DNA of 64,000 bases, taken from assembly GCA_937773465.1 (NCBI GenBank), contig CALJVK010000019.1, forward strand, positions 1 to 64,000. Direction: 5' to 3'. Origin of the DNA: an uncultured Flavobacteriaceae bacterium (lineage in GTDB: Bacteria > Bacteroidota > Bacteroidia > Flavobacteriales > Flavobacteriaceae). The first letter of the stretch is position 1, and each line of letters begins with the position of its first letter. Shown one piece after another: positions 36,054 through 44,596 of this stretch. The notes under the pieces were generated by a model. It saw only the letters and a list, made by a program, of their open reading frames with translations. It made no database searches and had not been told where the DNA came from. A program made the translations under genes and the position numbers.

Positions 36054-37138
36054 AACTTAAATATTTTATGAGATGAGTCAATATCTTGTATAATCTTATT
36101 TGTTCTATCATAATCTGTATCTGAAATAAAAATCTGACCAAATAAATTATTATTTACCAACTGGATTAATTGTTTAACTCTATCATTGTCTAATTTGTCA
36201 AAGATATCATCAAGTAATAAAATAGGGGATGAATTACATTCTGATTTTAAATAATCAAATTGAGCTAATTTAAGAGCAATTAGAAAAGATTTTTGTTGAC
36301 CCTGACTACCATATTTTTTAATTGGATAACCATTAATTTCCATAATTAAATCGTCTTTATGTACCCCACAACTTGTGTATTGAAGAATTCTATCTTTTTT
36401 TATACTATTATTTAGTAATGAATCTAGAGATTCGAATTCTAATTGACTTTGAAATGAGATGTTTATTATTTCTTTATTTTGACTTATAGAATTATAATGT
36501 TTAAAGAAAACAGGCGAAAAGTTTTTAAAAAACTTTTTTCTAGTTTCGTGAATAGGAACACTTAGTTCAAATAATTGATCGTTGTAAATACTAATATTAT
36601 CCTTGTCAAAGGAATTAGTTTTATTAAAATATTTCAATAAAGCGTTTCTTTGATTTAGTACTTTATGATAGTTTATGATATTGTTTAAATAGACCTTATT
36701 GTTTTGTGAAATAATACTATCGATAAATTTCCTTCTTAATGAACTACCTTCTTGTATCAAATCTCTATCAGATGGGGAGATCATTACCAGAGGAATTAAT
36801 CCTACATGTTCAGAAAATTTTTTATATATTTTGCCATTTCTTTTTAAGGTTTTTTTTTTGCCTTTTTTAAGACTACAAATTATATTTTCTTGCTTATCAT
36901 TCTTAATAAAATTTCCATCAATAAACATAAAATCTTGATCGTGATTAATAGTTTGTGAACTGATCGAATTGAAATAACTTTTTCCAGCTGAAAGATGATA
37001 AATTGAATCTAATATGTTAGTTTTTCCAACTCCATTATTTCCAACAAAACAATTGATTTTTCTATCTAATTCATATTCGCCAACTAAAATATTTTTATAG
37101 TTTACTACGTTTATTTTATTTAGATATAAAGAATTCAT
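36050..37138 (-). CDS. recF: DNA replication and repair protein RecF
   Basis: SMC-like ATPase that helps load RecA at gaps. The 362-residue protein has Walker A CFVGNNGVGKTNILDSIYHLS near the N-terminus, GLIPLVMISPSDRDLIQEGSSLRRKFID, the ABC signature region KKYGSQGQQKSFLIALKLAQFDYLK and Walker B SSPILLLDDIFDKLDNDRV. It is complete and overlaps the downstream DUF721 gene by 4 bases. Confidence 0.96.
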   Translation of the reverse strand: MNSLYLNKINVVNYKNILVGEYELDRKINCFVGNNGVGKTNILDSIYHLSAGKSYFNSISSQTINHDQDFMFIDGNFIKNDKQENIICSLKKGKKKTLKRNGKIYKKFSEHVGLIPLVMISPSDRDLIQEGSSLRRKFIDSIISQNNKVYLNNIINYHKVLNQRNALLKYFNKTNSFDKDNISIYNDQLFELSVPIHETRKKFFKNFSPVFFKHYNSISQNKEIINISFQSQLEFESLDSLLNNSIKKDRILQYTSCGVHKDDLIMEINGYPIKKYGSQGQQKSFLIALKLAQFDYLKSECNSSPILLLDDIFDKLDNDRVKQLIQLVNNNLFGQIFISDTDYDRTNKIIQDIDSSHKIFKL

Positions 37139-37249
37139 TACTTATTTTACAAAAATTAAAGAAAACAATGCAAATTATGTAAAATAATTAGTTTTTATCT
37201 CTAATTCATTGGAATAAAATTTTATTTTTACCCATTATTAAAATTCATT

Positions 37250-38002
37250 ATGGCAACGTATAAGAAAAAAGGTTTAAAAAGAAAATCAAGTAATATAGAT
37301 ACTAATCAAAGTACAACAGCTGAGGTATTTGATACTTTAGATCAAAGTGCATCTAGAACTGAAAGGATTGTTGCTAAATATCAAAAACATATTATTGGAA
37401 CAGTATTAGCGATAGTATTTATGGTATTAGGATATTTAGGATATTCAAGTTTGATTTTAGAACCTAATTCAGAAGAAGCTAACAATGAATTATTTACTGC
37501 TCAAAATTACTTTAGTCTAGCACTTGAAGATAACGAGAATAGTGATTCTTTGTTTTTATTATCACTTAATGGAGGTGAAGGTAAATATGGTTTTTTAGAT
37601 ATTATTGAAAATTATTCTGGCACTAACGCTTCACAGCTTTCTTATTACAGTGCAGGTATGGCTTATTATAATTTAAATGATTTTGAAAATGCTATTAAAT
37701 ATTTAAAATATTTTGACAGTGATGATGTTGTGTTAAAGGCTTTAGCTCTTGGTGGTATCGGAGATTCTTTTGCTGAACTTAATCAATTAGATGATGCATT
37801 AAATTATTATGAACTTGCATCTAACGTTTCTGACAATAGTTTTACTACTCCAAAATTTTTATTAAAAGCAGGAAACACTGCTTCAGTACTAAATAAAAAC
37901 AAATTGGCTACAAAATATTACACTTCTATTTTAGATAAATTTCCTAAGTCACAAGAGGCTTTTTATATTGATATTCAAATAGAAAAAAATTCCTTGAAAT
38001 AA
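37250..38002 (+). CDS. membrane-anchored tetratricopeptide repeat protein (YfgM-like)
   Basis: A 250-residue protein with a basic cytosolic N-terminus, one transmembrane helix at about 46-68 (HIIGTVLAIVFMVLGYLGYSSLIL) and TPR-like repeats from about 120 (QLSYYSAGMAYYNLNDFENAIKYLKYF, ALGGIGDSFAELNQLDDALNYYELAS, KAGNTASVLNKNKLATKYYTSIL). The layout resembles YfgM, a periplasmic-facing chaperone-associated protein, but the function in Bacteroidota is not established. It sits between recF (divergent) and ribH, 6 bases upstream of ribH. Confidence 0.85.
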   Translation: MATYKKKGLKRKSSNIDTNQSTTAEVFDTLDQSASRTERIVAKYQKHIIGTVLAIVFMVLGYLGYSSLILEPNSEEANNELFTAQNYFSLALEDNENSDSLFLLSLNGGEGKYGFLDIIENYSGTNASQLSYYSAGMAYYNLNDFENAIKYLKYFDSDDVVLKALALGGIGDSFAELNQLDDALNYYELASNVSDNSFTTPKFLLKAGNTASVLNKNKLATKYYTSILDKFPKSQEAFYIDIQIEKNSLK

Positions 38003-38008
38003 TTAATA

Positions 38009-38482
38009 ATGTCATCCTCTAATAACAATCTCAGTTTTTTAGATTTAGGTAGTATACCCTCAGCTAAAAATTTAAAATTTGGTATTGTTGTTTCGAAATG
38101 GAATAAACAAATTACTGATAATTTACTTAAAGGTTGTTTAGATTTACTTTTACAAAAAGGTGCTAGTAAAAATGATATTGAAGTTATATATGTTCCTGGA
38201 AGTTTTGAACTTGTTTACGGCTGTAAAGTAATGCAGGATAAATCATTTAATGCAATTATTGCTATCGGTAGTGTTATCAAAGGCGAAACAAAACATTTTG
38301 ATTTTATTTGTAACTCAACATCAATTGGTATTAAAGATTTGAATGTGTCAGGTAAATCTCCGGTTATTTTTTGTGTACTTACTGATGACAATCTTCAGCA
38401 GTCAATAGATAGGAGTGGAGGTAAATATGGTAATAAGGGTACAGAAGCTGCTATTGCTGCTATTGAAATGTCCCTTATTTAA
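38009..38482 (+). CDS. ribH: 6,7-dimethyl-8-ribityllumazine synthase
   Basis: Penultimate enzyme of riboflavin synthesis, joining 5-amino-6-ribitylaminouracil and dihydroxybutanone phosphate in an icosahedral or pentameric shell. The 157-residue sequence has FGIVVSKWNKQITDNLLKGCL, VPGSFELVYGCKVM, AIIAIGSVIKGETKHFDFIC with the catalytic His, and the terminal GGKYGNKGTEAAIAAIEM. It overlaps the convergent crtZ by 8 bases. Confidence 0.95.
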   Translation: MSSSNNNLSFLDLGSIPSAKNLKFGIVVSKWNKQITDNLLKGCLDLLLQKGASKNDIEVIYVPGSFELVYGCKVMQDKSFNAIIAIGSVIKGETKHFDFICNSTSIGIKDLNVSGKSPVIFCVLTDDNLQQSIDRSGGKYGNKGTEAAIAAIEMSLI

Positions 38483-38921
38483 AATATTTTTTAGGCACAA
38501 TTAACATTCCAAAACATTCACCATCTTTTTTCCCTAAATGTTTGTGATGAATTTTGTGAGCTCTTCTTAATCCTCTAGCGTATTTATTATCAATGTTTCT
38601 TAGTATTTTAAATCTTTGATGAATAAAGACATCATGAACTATAAAATAAGCTAATCCATACATAAATATTCCTATTGCAATAGGTAGCCCTAGCCAAAAA
38701 TTGTATTCCCCCCATAAGACTGTAAAAAACATACTAATAGCAGCATATTGTAAAAAAAACATATCGTTTCTTTCAAACCAGGATTTATGATCTTTTTTGT
38801 GATGATCTTTGTGAAGAAACCACATGAATCCGTGCATGATATATTTGTGGGAAAACCATGCGATAAATTCCATGAAAGAAAATGTAGCAATTACTGTAAA
38901 TATCCAAATAGCTGTACTCAT
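38475..38921 (-). CDS. crtZ: beta-carotene hydroxylase CrtZ
   Basis: Non-heme di-iron membrane hydroxylase that adds 3-hydroxyl groups to beta-carotene, giving zeaxanthin. The 148-residue protein has the His clusters HKYIMHGFMWFLHKDHHKKDH near 25-45 and HDVFIHQRF and RRAHKIHHKHLGK further on, with hydrophobic helices between. It is the last gene of the crtI-crtB-crtZ cluster: its ATG immediately follows the crtB stop. The lycopene cyclase needed between CrtI and CrtZ is not in the window. Confidence 0.93.
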   Translation of the reverse strand: MSTAIWIFTVIATFSFMEFIAWFSHKYIMHGFMWFLHKDHHKKDHKSWFERNDMFFLQYAAISMFFTVLWGEYNFWLGLPIAIGIFMYGLAYFIVHDVFIHQRFKILRNIDNKYARGLRRAHKIHHKHLGKKDGECFGMLIVPKKYFK

Positions 38922-39763
38922 TTATAATATGTTTAGTCTATAACGAACATAAGACCTAGCTAATACATTAATTTTTTGATAGTTAGGAACTCTTATTCTT
39001 GTTGATTTAATTTTCAGTGGATTAGTGTTTTTAAGTTTATTTAAAAGTTTTAGATAATACTTGTATGCAGTATAAACCCCAAATCTAGCAGAGGATGGTA
39101 ATAAGAAAATTCCTTTCAAAGCGTGAGAAAAGTCTTTATTAATTTCGTTCAAGATTATTGTTTTTGATTTTTCATCAAACTTATCAATGTTTAAATTTGG
39201 AAAGTAGCTTCTGTTTAATCCATCATGATCAGCTTTTAAATCTCTTAAGAAATTAACCTTTTGAAATGCAGAACCTAAAGACATAGCATAGGGTTTTAAA
39301 TTGTTATATTGTTTTTGGTTACCCTTAACAAAAACTTTTAAACACATCAGTCCAACTACATCAGCAGAACCATAAACATATTCATCAAACTCTTCATTAC
39401 TTAAATATTGTTTTTTATTTAAATCCCAGTCTTCATGCTTTTTAAAAAACTATTTACAAGTTCATAGTCGATATCATATTTATTTAATGTTTTTTGAAAA
39501 GAATTTAGTATTGGATTAAGACTTATTTTATCTTTTATTGACTTTTTTAGATCAAGTTCAAATAGATTTAAAAGTTCTTCTTTATTGAAATCATGGAAAC
39601 TGTCTACAATTTCATCGGCAAATCTGACAAAACCATATATATTGTAGATATCTTGTCTTATAGAGCGATCAAGCATCTTTGTAGCTAAAGTAAAAGAAGT
39701 ACTGTAAGATTCAGTTACTACTTTAGAACAATTCTCAGAAACCTGATCAAATAACTTTTTCAT
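38922..39763 (-). CDS. crtB: phytoene synthase, one frameshift
   Basis: Condenses two geranylgeranyl diphosphates to phytoene. From the ATG at 39763 the protein reads MKKLFDQVSENCSKVVTESYSTSFTLATKML with the first Asp-rich motif FADEIVD. A single missing base near 39425-39435 moves the frame, after which YLSNEEFDEYVYGSADVVGLMCLKVF and the second Asp-rich motif LRDLKADHDGLNRSYFP are found. The stop abuts crtZ. The start codon is in the same frame as the preceding crtI tail without an intervening stop, which is discussed among the findings. Confidence 0.9.
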
Positions 39764-41222
39764 CTTTAATATTAAATCAGAAACCAATTTTCCAGAAACA
39801 ATTGCTGGTGGAACACCAGGTCCTGGAACAGTCAGTTGTCCACTAAAGTACAAATTTTTCACTTTATTACTTCTTAAGTTAGGTCTTAAAAAAGCAGTTT
39901 GCATAAGAGTGTTGGCAAGACCATATGCATTTCCTCCGTAAGAATTATATTCTTTTTCAAAATCGTTAACACAAAAACTTTCTTTAAAAAGAATATGTTT
40001 TTTTAATTTTTCACCCGTCAATTTTTCTAATCTTCGTAATTATTATATCGAAATATTCATTTCTTATATCTTCATTATCTTCTAATTAGTTGCAATTGGA
40101 ATTAAAAAAAAACCATTTTCACATCCTTTAGGTGCGGTTTTTGGATTTGTTTTTGAAGTAAAGTTTGCATAAAAAAGAGGATCTTTTGGCCACTTAGGAT
40201 TATCATAAATATCTTGGGCATGTTTTTCAAAGTCCGTATCGAAAAAATAGATTGTGATGTGCAACGTTTGGAACTTTTTTATCGAACCCAACATAAAATA
40301 AAAGAGATGAAGGAGACCAAGTTTTTTTTGACCAATATTTGTCAGAGTATTGTCTGTATTTTTGATCTAGTAGACTTTCAGTGTGAGCATAATCCGCTCC
40401 AGAAATAATTAAACTCACAATCATGTTTTATTCCATTAATTACAATTCCATCAACCTTCTTTATTTGTAACCTCAATAGAATCTACATTAGAATTTGTCA
40501 AAAATTTAACACCTAATGACTCTCCGAGTTCTACCATAGCGTTAACTACATCAAAAAAACCGTTTTTTGGTTGCCATGTTCCTAATCCAAAATCTGCATA
40601 ATTCATAAAGCTATAAAAAGCAGGAGTGTTGGAAGCTTTAGCTCCTAAAAATAATACAGGAAATTCTAGAATAGCTTTTAATCTATGGCTTTTGAAACCT
40701 TTTCTAACTTCTCTTCTTATATTACTAATAAATGATTTTACTTTAAAAATAGTTTTTTTAGTAATAAGCTCTAATGGAGATATTCCAGGCATTTTATATA
40801 ACATATCTTTAACTGCTATATCATAATTATTTTCTGCTTCGTTCATGAAATTTTCTAATTCAAGAGAACTTCCCTTTTTCTTCTTTTTCAAAAACTTTTT
40901 TAATTTTCTCTAATGAATCATCAATTGATATACTATCATTTTTTCCAAAAAAAACTTTATATGCTGGATCTAGTTTCGAGAGATCATAAAAATCAGATCT
41001 TTTTTTATCAAAATCATTGAAAAATCTTTCAAATACATCAGGCATCCAATACCAACTTGGTCCCATATCAAATGTAAAACCATCTTTTTTAAATTGTCTT
41101 GCTCTTCCACCAAGAGTGCTGTTTTTTTCAACTACTGTTACATTGTAACCTTGCTTCGCTAAATAGCATGAGGCAGATAATGAGGAAAAACCAGATCCAA
41201 TTATAAAAACATTTTTATTCAT
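39747..41222 (-). CDS. crtI: phytoene desaturase, frameshifted
   Basis: CrtI-type FAD-dependent desaturase converting phytoene to lycopene. The N-terminus is NVFIIGSGFSSLSASCYLAKQGYNVTVVEKNSTLGGRARQFKKDGFTFDMGPSWYWMP, an intact dinucleotide fold. The C-terminus has YGGNAYGLANTLMQTAFLRPNLRSN, VKNLYFSGQLTVPGPGVPPAIVSGKLVSDLIL, the usual CrtI ending. Frame breaks lie near 40875, 40450, 40290 and between 40020 and 40085. The first stop available in the adjacent frame is at 39747-39749, which would overlap crtB by 17 bases; read as given, crtI runs into crtB in frame. The ATG is 22 bases behind the tRNA-Leu 3' end. Confidence 0.88.
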
Positions 41223-41244
41223 TATTTATAATTAAAATTTGCAG

Positions 41245-41330
41245 TGCGCACGAGAGGACTTGAACCTCCAAGAGAAATTAATCTCACTAGGCCCTCAACC
41301 TAGCGCGTCTACCAATTCCGCCACGTGCGC
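41245..41330 (-). tRNA. tRNA-Leu (GAG anticodon)
   Basis: An 86-base class II tRNA: acceptor GCGCACG pairing CGTGCGC, D-arm with GGCGGAATTGGTAGACGC, anticodon stem CTAGG/CCTAG with loop TTGAGGG, a long variable arm (TGAGATTAATTTCTCTT) and a T-arm GGAGG-TTCAAGT-CCTCT. CCA is not encoded. It is the last of three tRNAs and lies 22 bases upstream of crtI on the same strand. Confidence 0.94.
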
Positions 41331-41342
41331 TAATTAGGGTAG

Positions 41343-41415
41343 TGACCTGGCTGGGGCTCGAACCCAGGACCCTCTCCTTAAAAGGGAGATGCTCTACCAA
41401 CTGAGCTACCAGGTC
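41343..41415 (-). tRNA. tRNA-Lys (TTT anticodon), copy 2 of tandem pair
   Basis: A 73-base tRNA with acceptor GACCTGG/CCAGGTC, anticodon loop CTTTTAA and T-arm CCTGG-GTTCGAG-CCCAG. CCA is not encoded. Its body is nearly identical to the copy 10 bases upstream; the acceptor differs by a compensatory base-pair change. Confidence 0.96.
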
Positions 41416-41425
41416 TAATTAAATG

Positions 41426-41498
41426 TGACTTGGCTGGGGTTCGAACCCAGGACCCTCTCCTTAAAAGGGAGATGCTCTACCAGCTGAGCTACCAAGTC
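41426..41498 (-). tRNA. tRNA-Lys (TTT anticodon), copy 1 of tandem pair
   Basis: A 73-base tRNA with acceptor GACTTGG/CCAAGTC, anticodon loop CTTTTAA and T-arm CTGG-GTTCGAA-CCCCAG. CCA is not encoded. It is the promoter-proximal gene of the tRNA operon, about 20 bases after a consensus -7 box. Confidence 0.96.
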
Positions 41499-41518
41499 TA
41501 ATTATTATTTAGAGGCTG

Positions 41519-41550
41519 CAAATATAGCTTCAATAAATTTATTAATCAAA
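41519..41550 (-). promoter_or_regulatory. Bacteroidota-type promoter of the tRNA-carotenoid unit
   Basis: On the minus strand TTTG (41550-41547), a 20-base spacer and TATATTTG (41526-41519). It is placed correctly to start tRNA-Lys copy 1 at 41498. No other consensus promoter is visible between it and crtI. Confidence 0.75.
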
Positions 41551-41605
41551 GAGATTTTCTTATAAATTTGTATATAATTATTCATTAATTAATATATTCA
41601 TAAAG

Positions 41606-42135
41606 ATGGTTAATTCACATATTGTTGTTCTAGGTTATATGGGTTGTGGTAAAACTACTGTTTCAAATAAATTGAAAGCAATTCTTGACTTACCATTATT
41701 TGATCTTGATCAATTTATTGAAAATGAATTTGAAATGACAATTTCTGAAATTTTCAATACTAAAGGTCAGATTGAATTTAGAAGAATTGAAAATAGGTAT
41801 CTTAAAATACTATTAAATAAAAAAGAAAAAAGCATTATTTCATTAGGTGGAGGTACACCATGTTATCATGACAATATGGATCTTGTTTTAAAATACTCGA
41901 AAAATGTTTTTTTTATTAACACTAGTGCTGAATTCCTATCCGAAAGATTGTTTAAAGAAAGAGATAAAAGACCAATTATTAAATCGATTAACTCATTAGT
42001 AAATTAAAAGAATTTATTTCAAAACATTTGTTTGAAAGAATTATATTTTACAATAAAGCTAACTACATAATCTTCGATTCAAACCAGGGAATAGATAATG
42101 TGTGTAAAAAAATAATTAACAAGCTTAATCTATAA
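41606..42135 (+). CDS. aroK: shikimate kinase, one frameshift
   Basis: Phosphorylates shikimate with ATP in aromatic amino-acid synthesis. The sequence starts HIVVLGYMGCGKTTVSNKLKAIL with Walker A, then DLDQFIENEFEMTISEIFNTKGQIEFRRIE and IISLGGGTPCY, the shikimate-binding region. At about 42000 the frame breaks after SINSLVN. The other frame continues KLKEFISKHLFERIIFYNKANYIIFDSNQ and ends at 42135, restoring a normal length of about 176 residues. It overlaps the convergent phosphoribosyltransferase gene by 11 bases. Confidence 0.92.
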
Positions 42136-42619
42136 CAACATAACTTTCGTTTTTTTCAAAAACAACATCAACGTGCTCACTCATTGATGTTGAAAGTGAA
42201 ATTCCCTTAAAATCGACTTTAATTGGAAATTTTTTATGATTTCTATCTACTAAAACTACAGTATTAAAATTTATAGGAGACATATCTAATAAATGTTTTA
42301 CACAATATATTAGAGTTCTGCCCGTATGAAGAACGTCATCTATAAGTACTATAGACTTATTTTTTAAATATTCTTTTTTACAATCCAAGTCTATTTTATC
42401 TAAAGGGTTTTTCTTGTTTATTTTTATAGAAATTAGTTCAATACTGGATTTAGAAATTTGTTTAAGTTCTTTTTCAATAATTTTTGCCAACATGTAGCCG
42501 TTGTTGTATACTCCAATAAGTATTATTTCTGAATATTCTAAATTGTTTTCTTGAATTTGATAAGCTATTCTTTTTACAATTTTTTTAATTTGATCAGCAT
42601 TTAAAATTTTATTTTTCAA
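42125..42619 (-). CDS. phosphoribosyltransferase family protein (PyrR-like)
   Basis: Type I PRTase fold of 164 residues with the PRPP-binding loop IVLIDDVLHTGRTLIYCV (about 101-118) and an upstream EIILIGVYNNGYMLA segment. It resembles PyrR/hypoxanthine PRTases. No pyrimidine biosynthetic operon is adjacent, so an attenuator role is not indicated. The order aroK, PRTase, S4-domain gene is conserved in flavobacteria. The substrate base is unknown. Confidence 0.87.
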   Translation of the reverse strand: MKNKILNADQIKKIVKRIAYQIQENNLEYSEIILIGVYNNGYMLAKIIEKELKQISKSSIELISIKINKKNPLDKIDLDCKKEYLKNKSIVLIDDVLHTGRTLIYCVKHLLDMSPINFNTVVLVDRNHKKFPIKVDFKGISLSTSMSEHVDVVFEKNESYVVID

Positions 42620-42642
42620 TTTTTAAATTTTATTAAATATAA

Positions 42643-43002
42643 TTATTCATTTAGAAATTCATTTATATCTCTTCTTTCTTTTTTACTTGGTTTTCCTTTG
42701 TATTTAAAATTACTTTGAGTTTTTAATAGTATTTCTTTTTTTTCATTTTCAGATTTTGGTGTTAAATCTTTAAGATAAATATCTACAATTTTAGCTCCAA
42801 CTCTTGACGACGGCAGGTCCAGAATATGAAAATTATATAGTATTTGTTTTTTTTTCACACTAAATGATGATCCGTTAAAAACATCAAATGATGGCTTTAC
42901 AGATTTGTCATCTGATTTAATATGACCTTTTTTACATGCATTGCTTGCTATTGTTCTGGATTTAAAAATCCTTGTATACCATAGAAATAGATCAATTCTC
43001 AT
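42643..43002 (-). CDS. S4-domain RNA-binding protein (Hsp15-like)
   Basis: A 119-residue protein with an N-terminal S4 fold (MRIDLFLWYTRIFKSRTIASNACKKGHIKSDDKSVKPSFDVFNGSSFSV) followed by a basic tail (KYKGKPSKKERRDINEF). It resembles Hsp15 (HslR), which recycles blocked 50S subunits with attached nascent chains. It is probably co-transcribed with the PRTase 23 bases downstream. Confidence 0.88.
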   Translation of the reverse strand: MRIDLFLWYTRIFKSRTIASNACKKGHIKSDDKSVKPSFDVFNGSSFSVKKKQILYNFHILDLPSSRVGAKIVDIYLKDLTPKSENEKKEILLKTQSNFKYKGKPSKKERRDINEFLNE

Positions 43003-43071
43003 AAATAAATTAAATTTATAATTTATATCAGAAATATAAGAAAATTGTATCTTGCGACATATTTATTTTAA

Positions 43072-43974
43072 ATGAAAAAATTGATCAGAAACATTATTTA
43101 TTTTTTATTAACTATTGTTTTGTTACATTCCTGTAGTAAAACAGATGATGAAGAAGTAGAATCTATTCCCCTAGAACCTATATCTACTCAATATGTTATT
43201 GAGAATGATTCTATAATTGAATTTATGAAAACTCATTTTTATAACTATGACGACTTTACCAGTCTATCATCAAATAGCACTGTAGAATTAATTATAGATA
43301 CAATCTCAGGAGATAATAGTGGTAAAACTCCTTTATTTGATCAAGTAACTACATTTAGTATTGATATCATTGATGAAAATGATGAAGTTGTTCCTCACAA
43401 CATGTATTATATCATAAATCGCGAAGGAAGTGGTGAAAGTCCAACTGTTGCTGATTCAGTTTTTGTTTCTTATAAAGGATTAACTCTTGGTAATAAGGTT
43501 TTTGATTCTAGAAATAATCCAATTTGGCTTGATAATACAAATGTTGTTAGAGGCTTTAAAGAATTTAATGCATTATTAAAACGAGGAGATATTTCAACAA
43601 ATTCGAATGGAACCTATGATTTTAATAATTTTGGTTTAGGTTTTGTGATAATGCCATCTTTTTTAGGCTATTACGAAAATAATACTGCTATGATACAAGC
43701 ATATTCTCCACTTATTTTTCAAGTCAATATGCACACTATGAACACTACAGACCATGATGCAGACGGTATTAACTCTATCGATGAAGATTTAAACGGTGAT
43801 CATGTTTTTAGCAATGATGATACAGATTCTGATAATATACCTAATTATAGAGATAGAGATGATGATGGAGATGGTGTATTGACAGCTGATGAATATGATG
43901 TGGACGGAGATGGTGTTGCTGACGATACTGATGGAGATGGAATTCCAGATTATTTAGATAATGACGAAAGTTGA
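43072..43974 (+). CDS. FKBP-type peptidyl-prolyl isomerase-like lipoprotein with calcium-binding repeats
   Basis: A 300-residue lipoprotein (signal ending LLHSC, Cys 21). The middle region (about 115-220) looks like a divergent FKBP domain: SPTVADSVFVSYKGLTLGNKVFDSRNNPIWLD, VVRGFKEFNALLKRGD, GFVIMPSFLGYY. The C-terminal 74 residues are acidic thrombospondin type 3-like repeats (DHDADGINSIDEDLNGD, DRDDDGDGV, DVDGDGVADDTDGDGIPDYLDNDES). FKBP lipoproteins such as GldI occur in flavobacterial gliding, but the repeat tail makes this a different member. It is probably periplasmic or surface-exposed. Confidence 0.82.
   Translation: MKKLIRNIIYFLLTIVLLHSCSKTDDEEVESIPLEPISTQYVIENDSIIEFMKTHFYNYDDFTSLSSNSTVELIIDTISGDNSGKTPLFDQVTTFSIDIIDENDEVVPHNMYYIINREGSGESPTVADSVFVSYKGLTLGNKVFDSRNNPIWLDNTNVVRGFKEFNALLKRGDISTNSNGTYDFNNFGLGFVIMPSFLGYYENNTAMIQAYSPLIFQVNMHTMNTTDHDADGINSIDEDLNGDHVFSNDDTDSDNIPNYRDRDDDGDGVLTADEYDVDGDGVADDTDGDGIPDYLDNDES
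43750..43971 (+). repeat. thrombospondin type 3-like Asp-rich coding repeats
   Basis: Encodes residues 227-300 of the FKBP-like lipoprotein: successive D-x-D-x-D-G-type loops (DADGIN, DGDGV, DGDGVADDTDGDGIPD) predicted to bind calcium. This is a protein-level repeat; the DNA copies are diverged. Confidence 0.75.
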
Positions 43975-43975
43975 A

Positions 43976-44596
43976 TTAAAAATAATAAGAAATTCCCAAT
44001 AGGTATAAACGTCCTTGTGATGTTATAAATTGATCCTTATTTCCTGCTTTCTTTTCCATATAATTAATTTCATTCTCAGAAAATCCTCTTTCAGCTCTTA
44101 GGTCAATTTCAAATTTCCCAAATTTTAGACCTATTCCATATTGAAGACCTAATTTGTATTGATTTTTTAAATCATCTAAATCAATATTATCATAATTCAC
44201 ACCTCTAATGAATTCAAATCTAGGTCCTGCAAAAATATTTGCCAGCCCAAAAACTTTATAACCAAACATCACAGGAATATCAATTTTGTGTTGATTAAAA
44301 TCAGTTACTATATTCGATTTATTAATTAACACGATCGGAACGTCATAACTGTTTTTTATTTTAGAATAAATCAATTCAGGTCTGATGAATAAATTATTAA
44401 TTGATAGTTTAAGAAAAACTCCAATATGTTGACCATTTCTAGATTCAAAAATATTTATATTAGGATTACTGATTGATTCTATGTTAGCTGAAATATTTAA
44501 GTTGCTATTGAAGCTTATTCCACCTTTAATTCCATATTCAAATTGTGAAAATGCATTAAAAGAAATAATTAAGAATAATAAATTAAGTTTTTTCAA
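43976..44596 (-). CDS. outer membrane beta-barrel protein (OMP_b-brl_2/PorT-like)
   Basis: A 206-residue exported protein with signal MKKLNLLFLIISFNAFSQ and an eight-strand barrel pattern: FEYGIKGGISFNSNL at the start, FLKLSINNLFIRPELIYSK, QHKIDIPVMFGYKVFGLANIFAGPRFEF, QYGIGLKFGKFEIDLRAERGFS, ending in aromatic YLLGISYYF. The family is common in Bacteroidota outer membranes. Its function is unknown. The gene is last in an operon with the two transketolase subunits (4-base overlap). Confidence 0.85.
   Translation of the reverse strand: MKKLNLLFLIISFNAFSQFEYGIKGGISFNSNLNISANIESISNPNINIFESRNGQHIGVFLKLSINNLFIRPELIYSKIKNSYDVPIVLINKSNIVTDFNQHKIDIPVMFGYKVFGLANIFAGPRFEFIRGVNYDNIDLDDLKNQYKLGLQYGIGLKFGKFEIDLRAERGFSENEINYMEKKAGNKDQFITSQGRLYLLGISYYF

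Noticed and set aside
43750..43971. DNA tandem repeat or recent repeat expansion
   Set aside because: The repetition is at the protein level, in Asp/Gly calcium loops; the nucleotide copies are not similar enough to be a recent tandem array.
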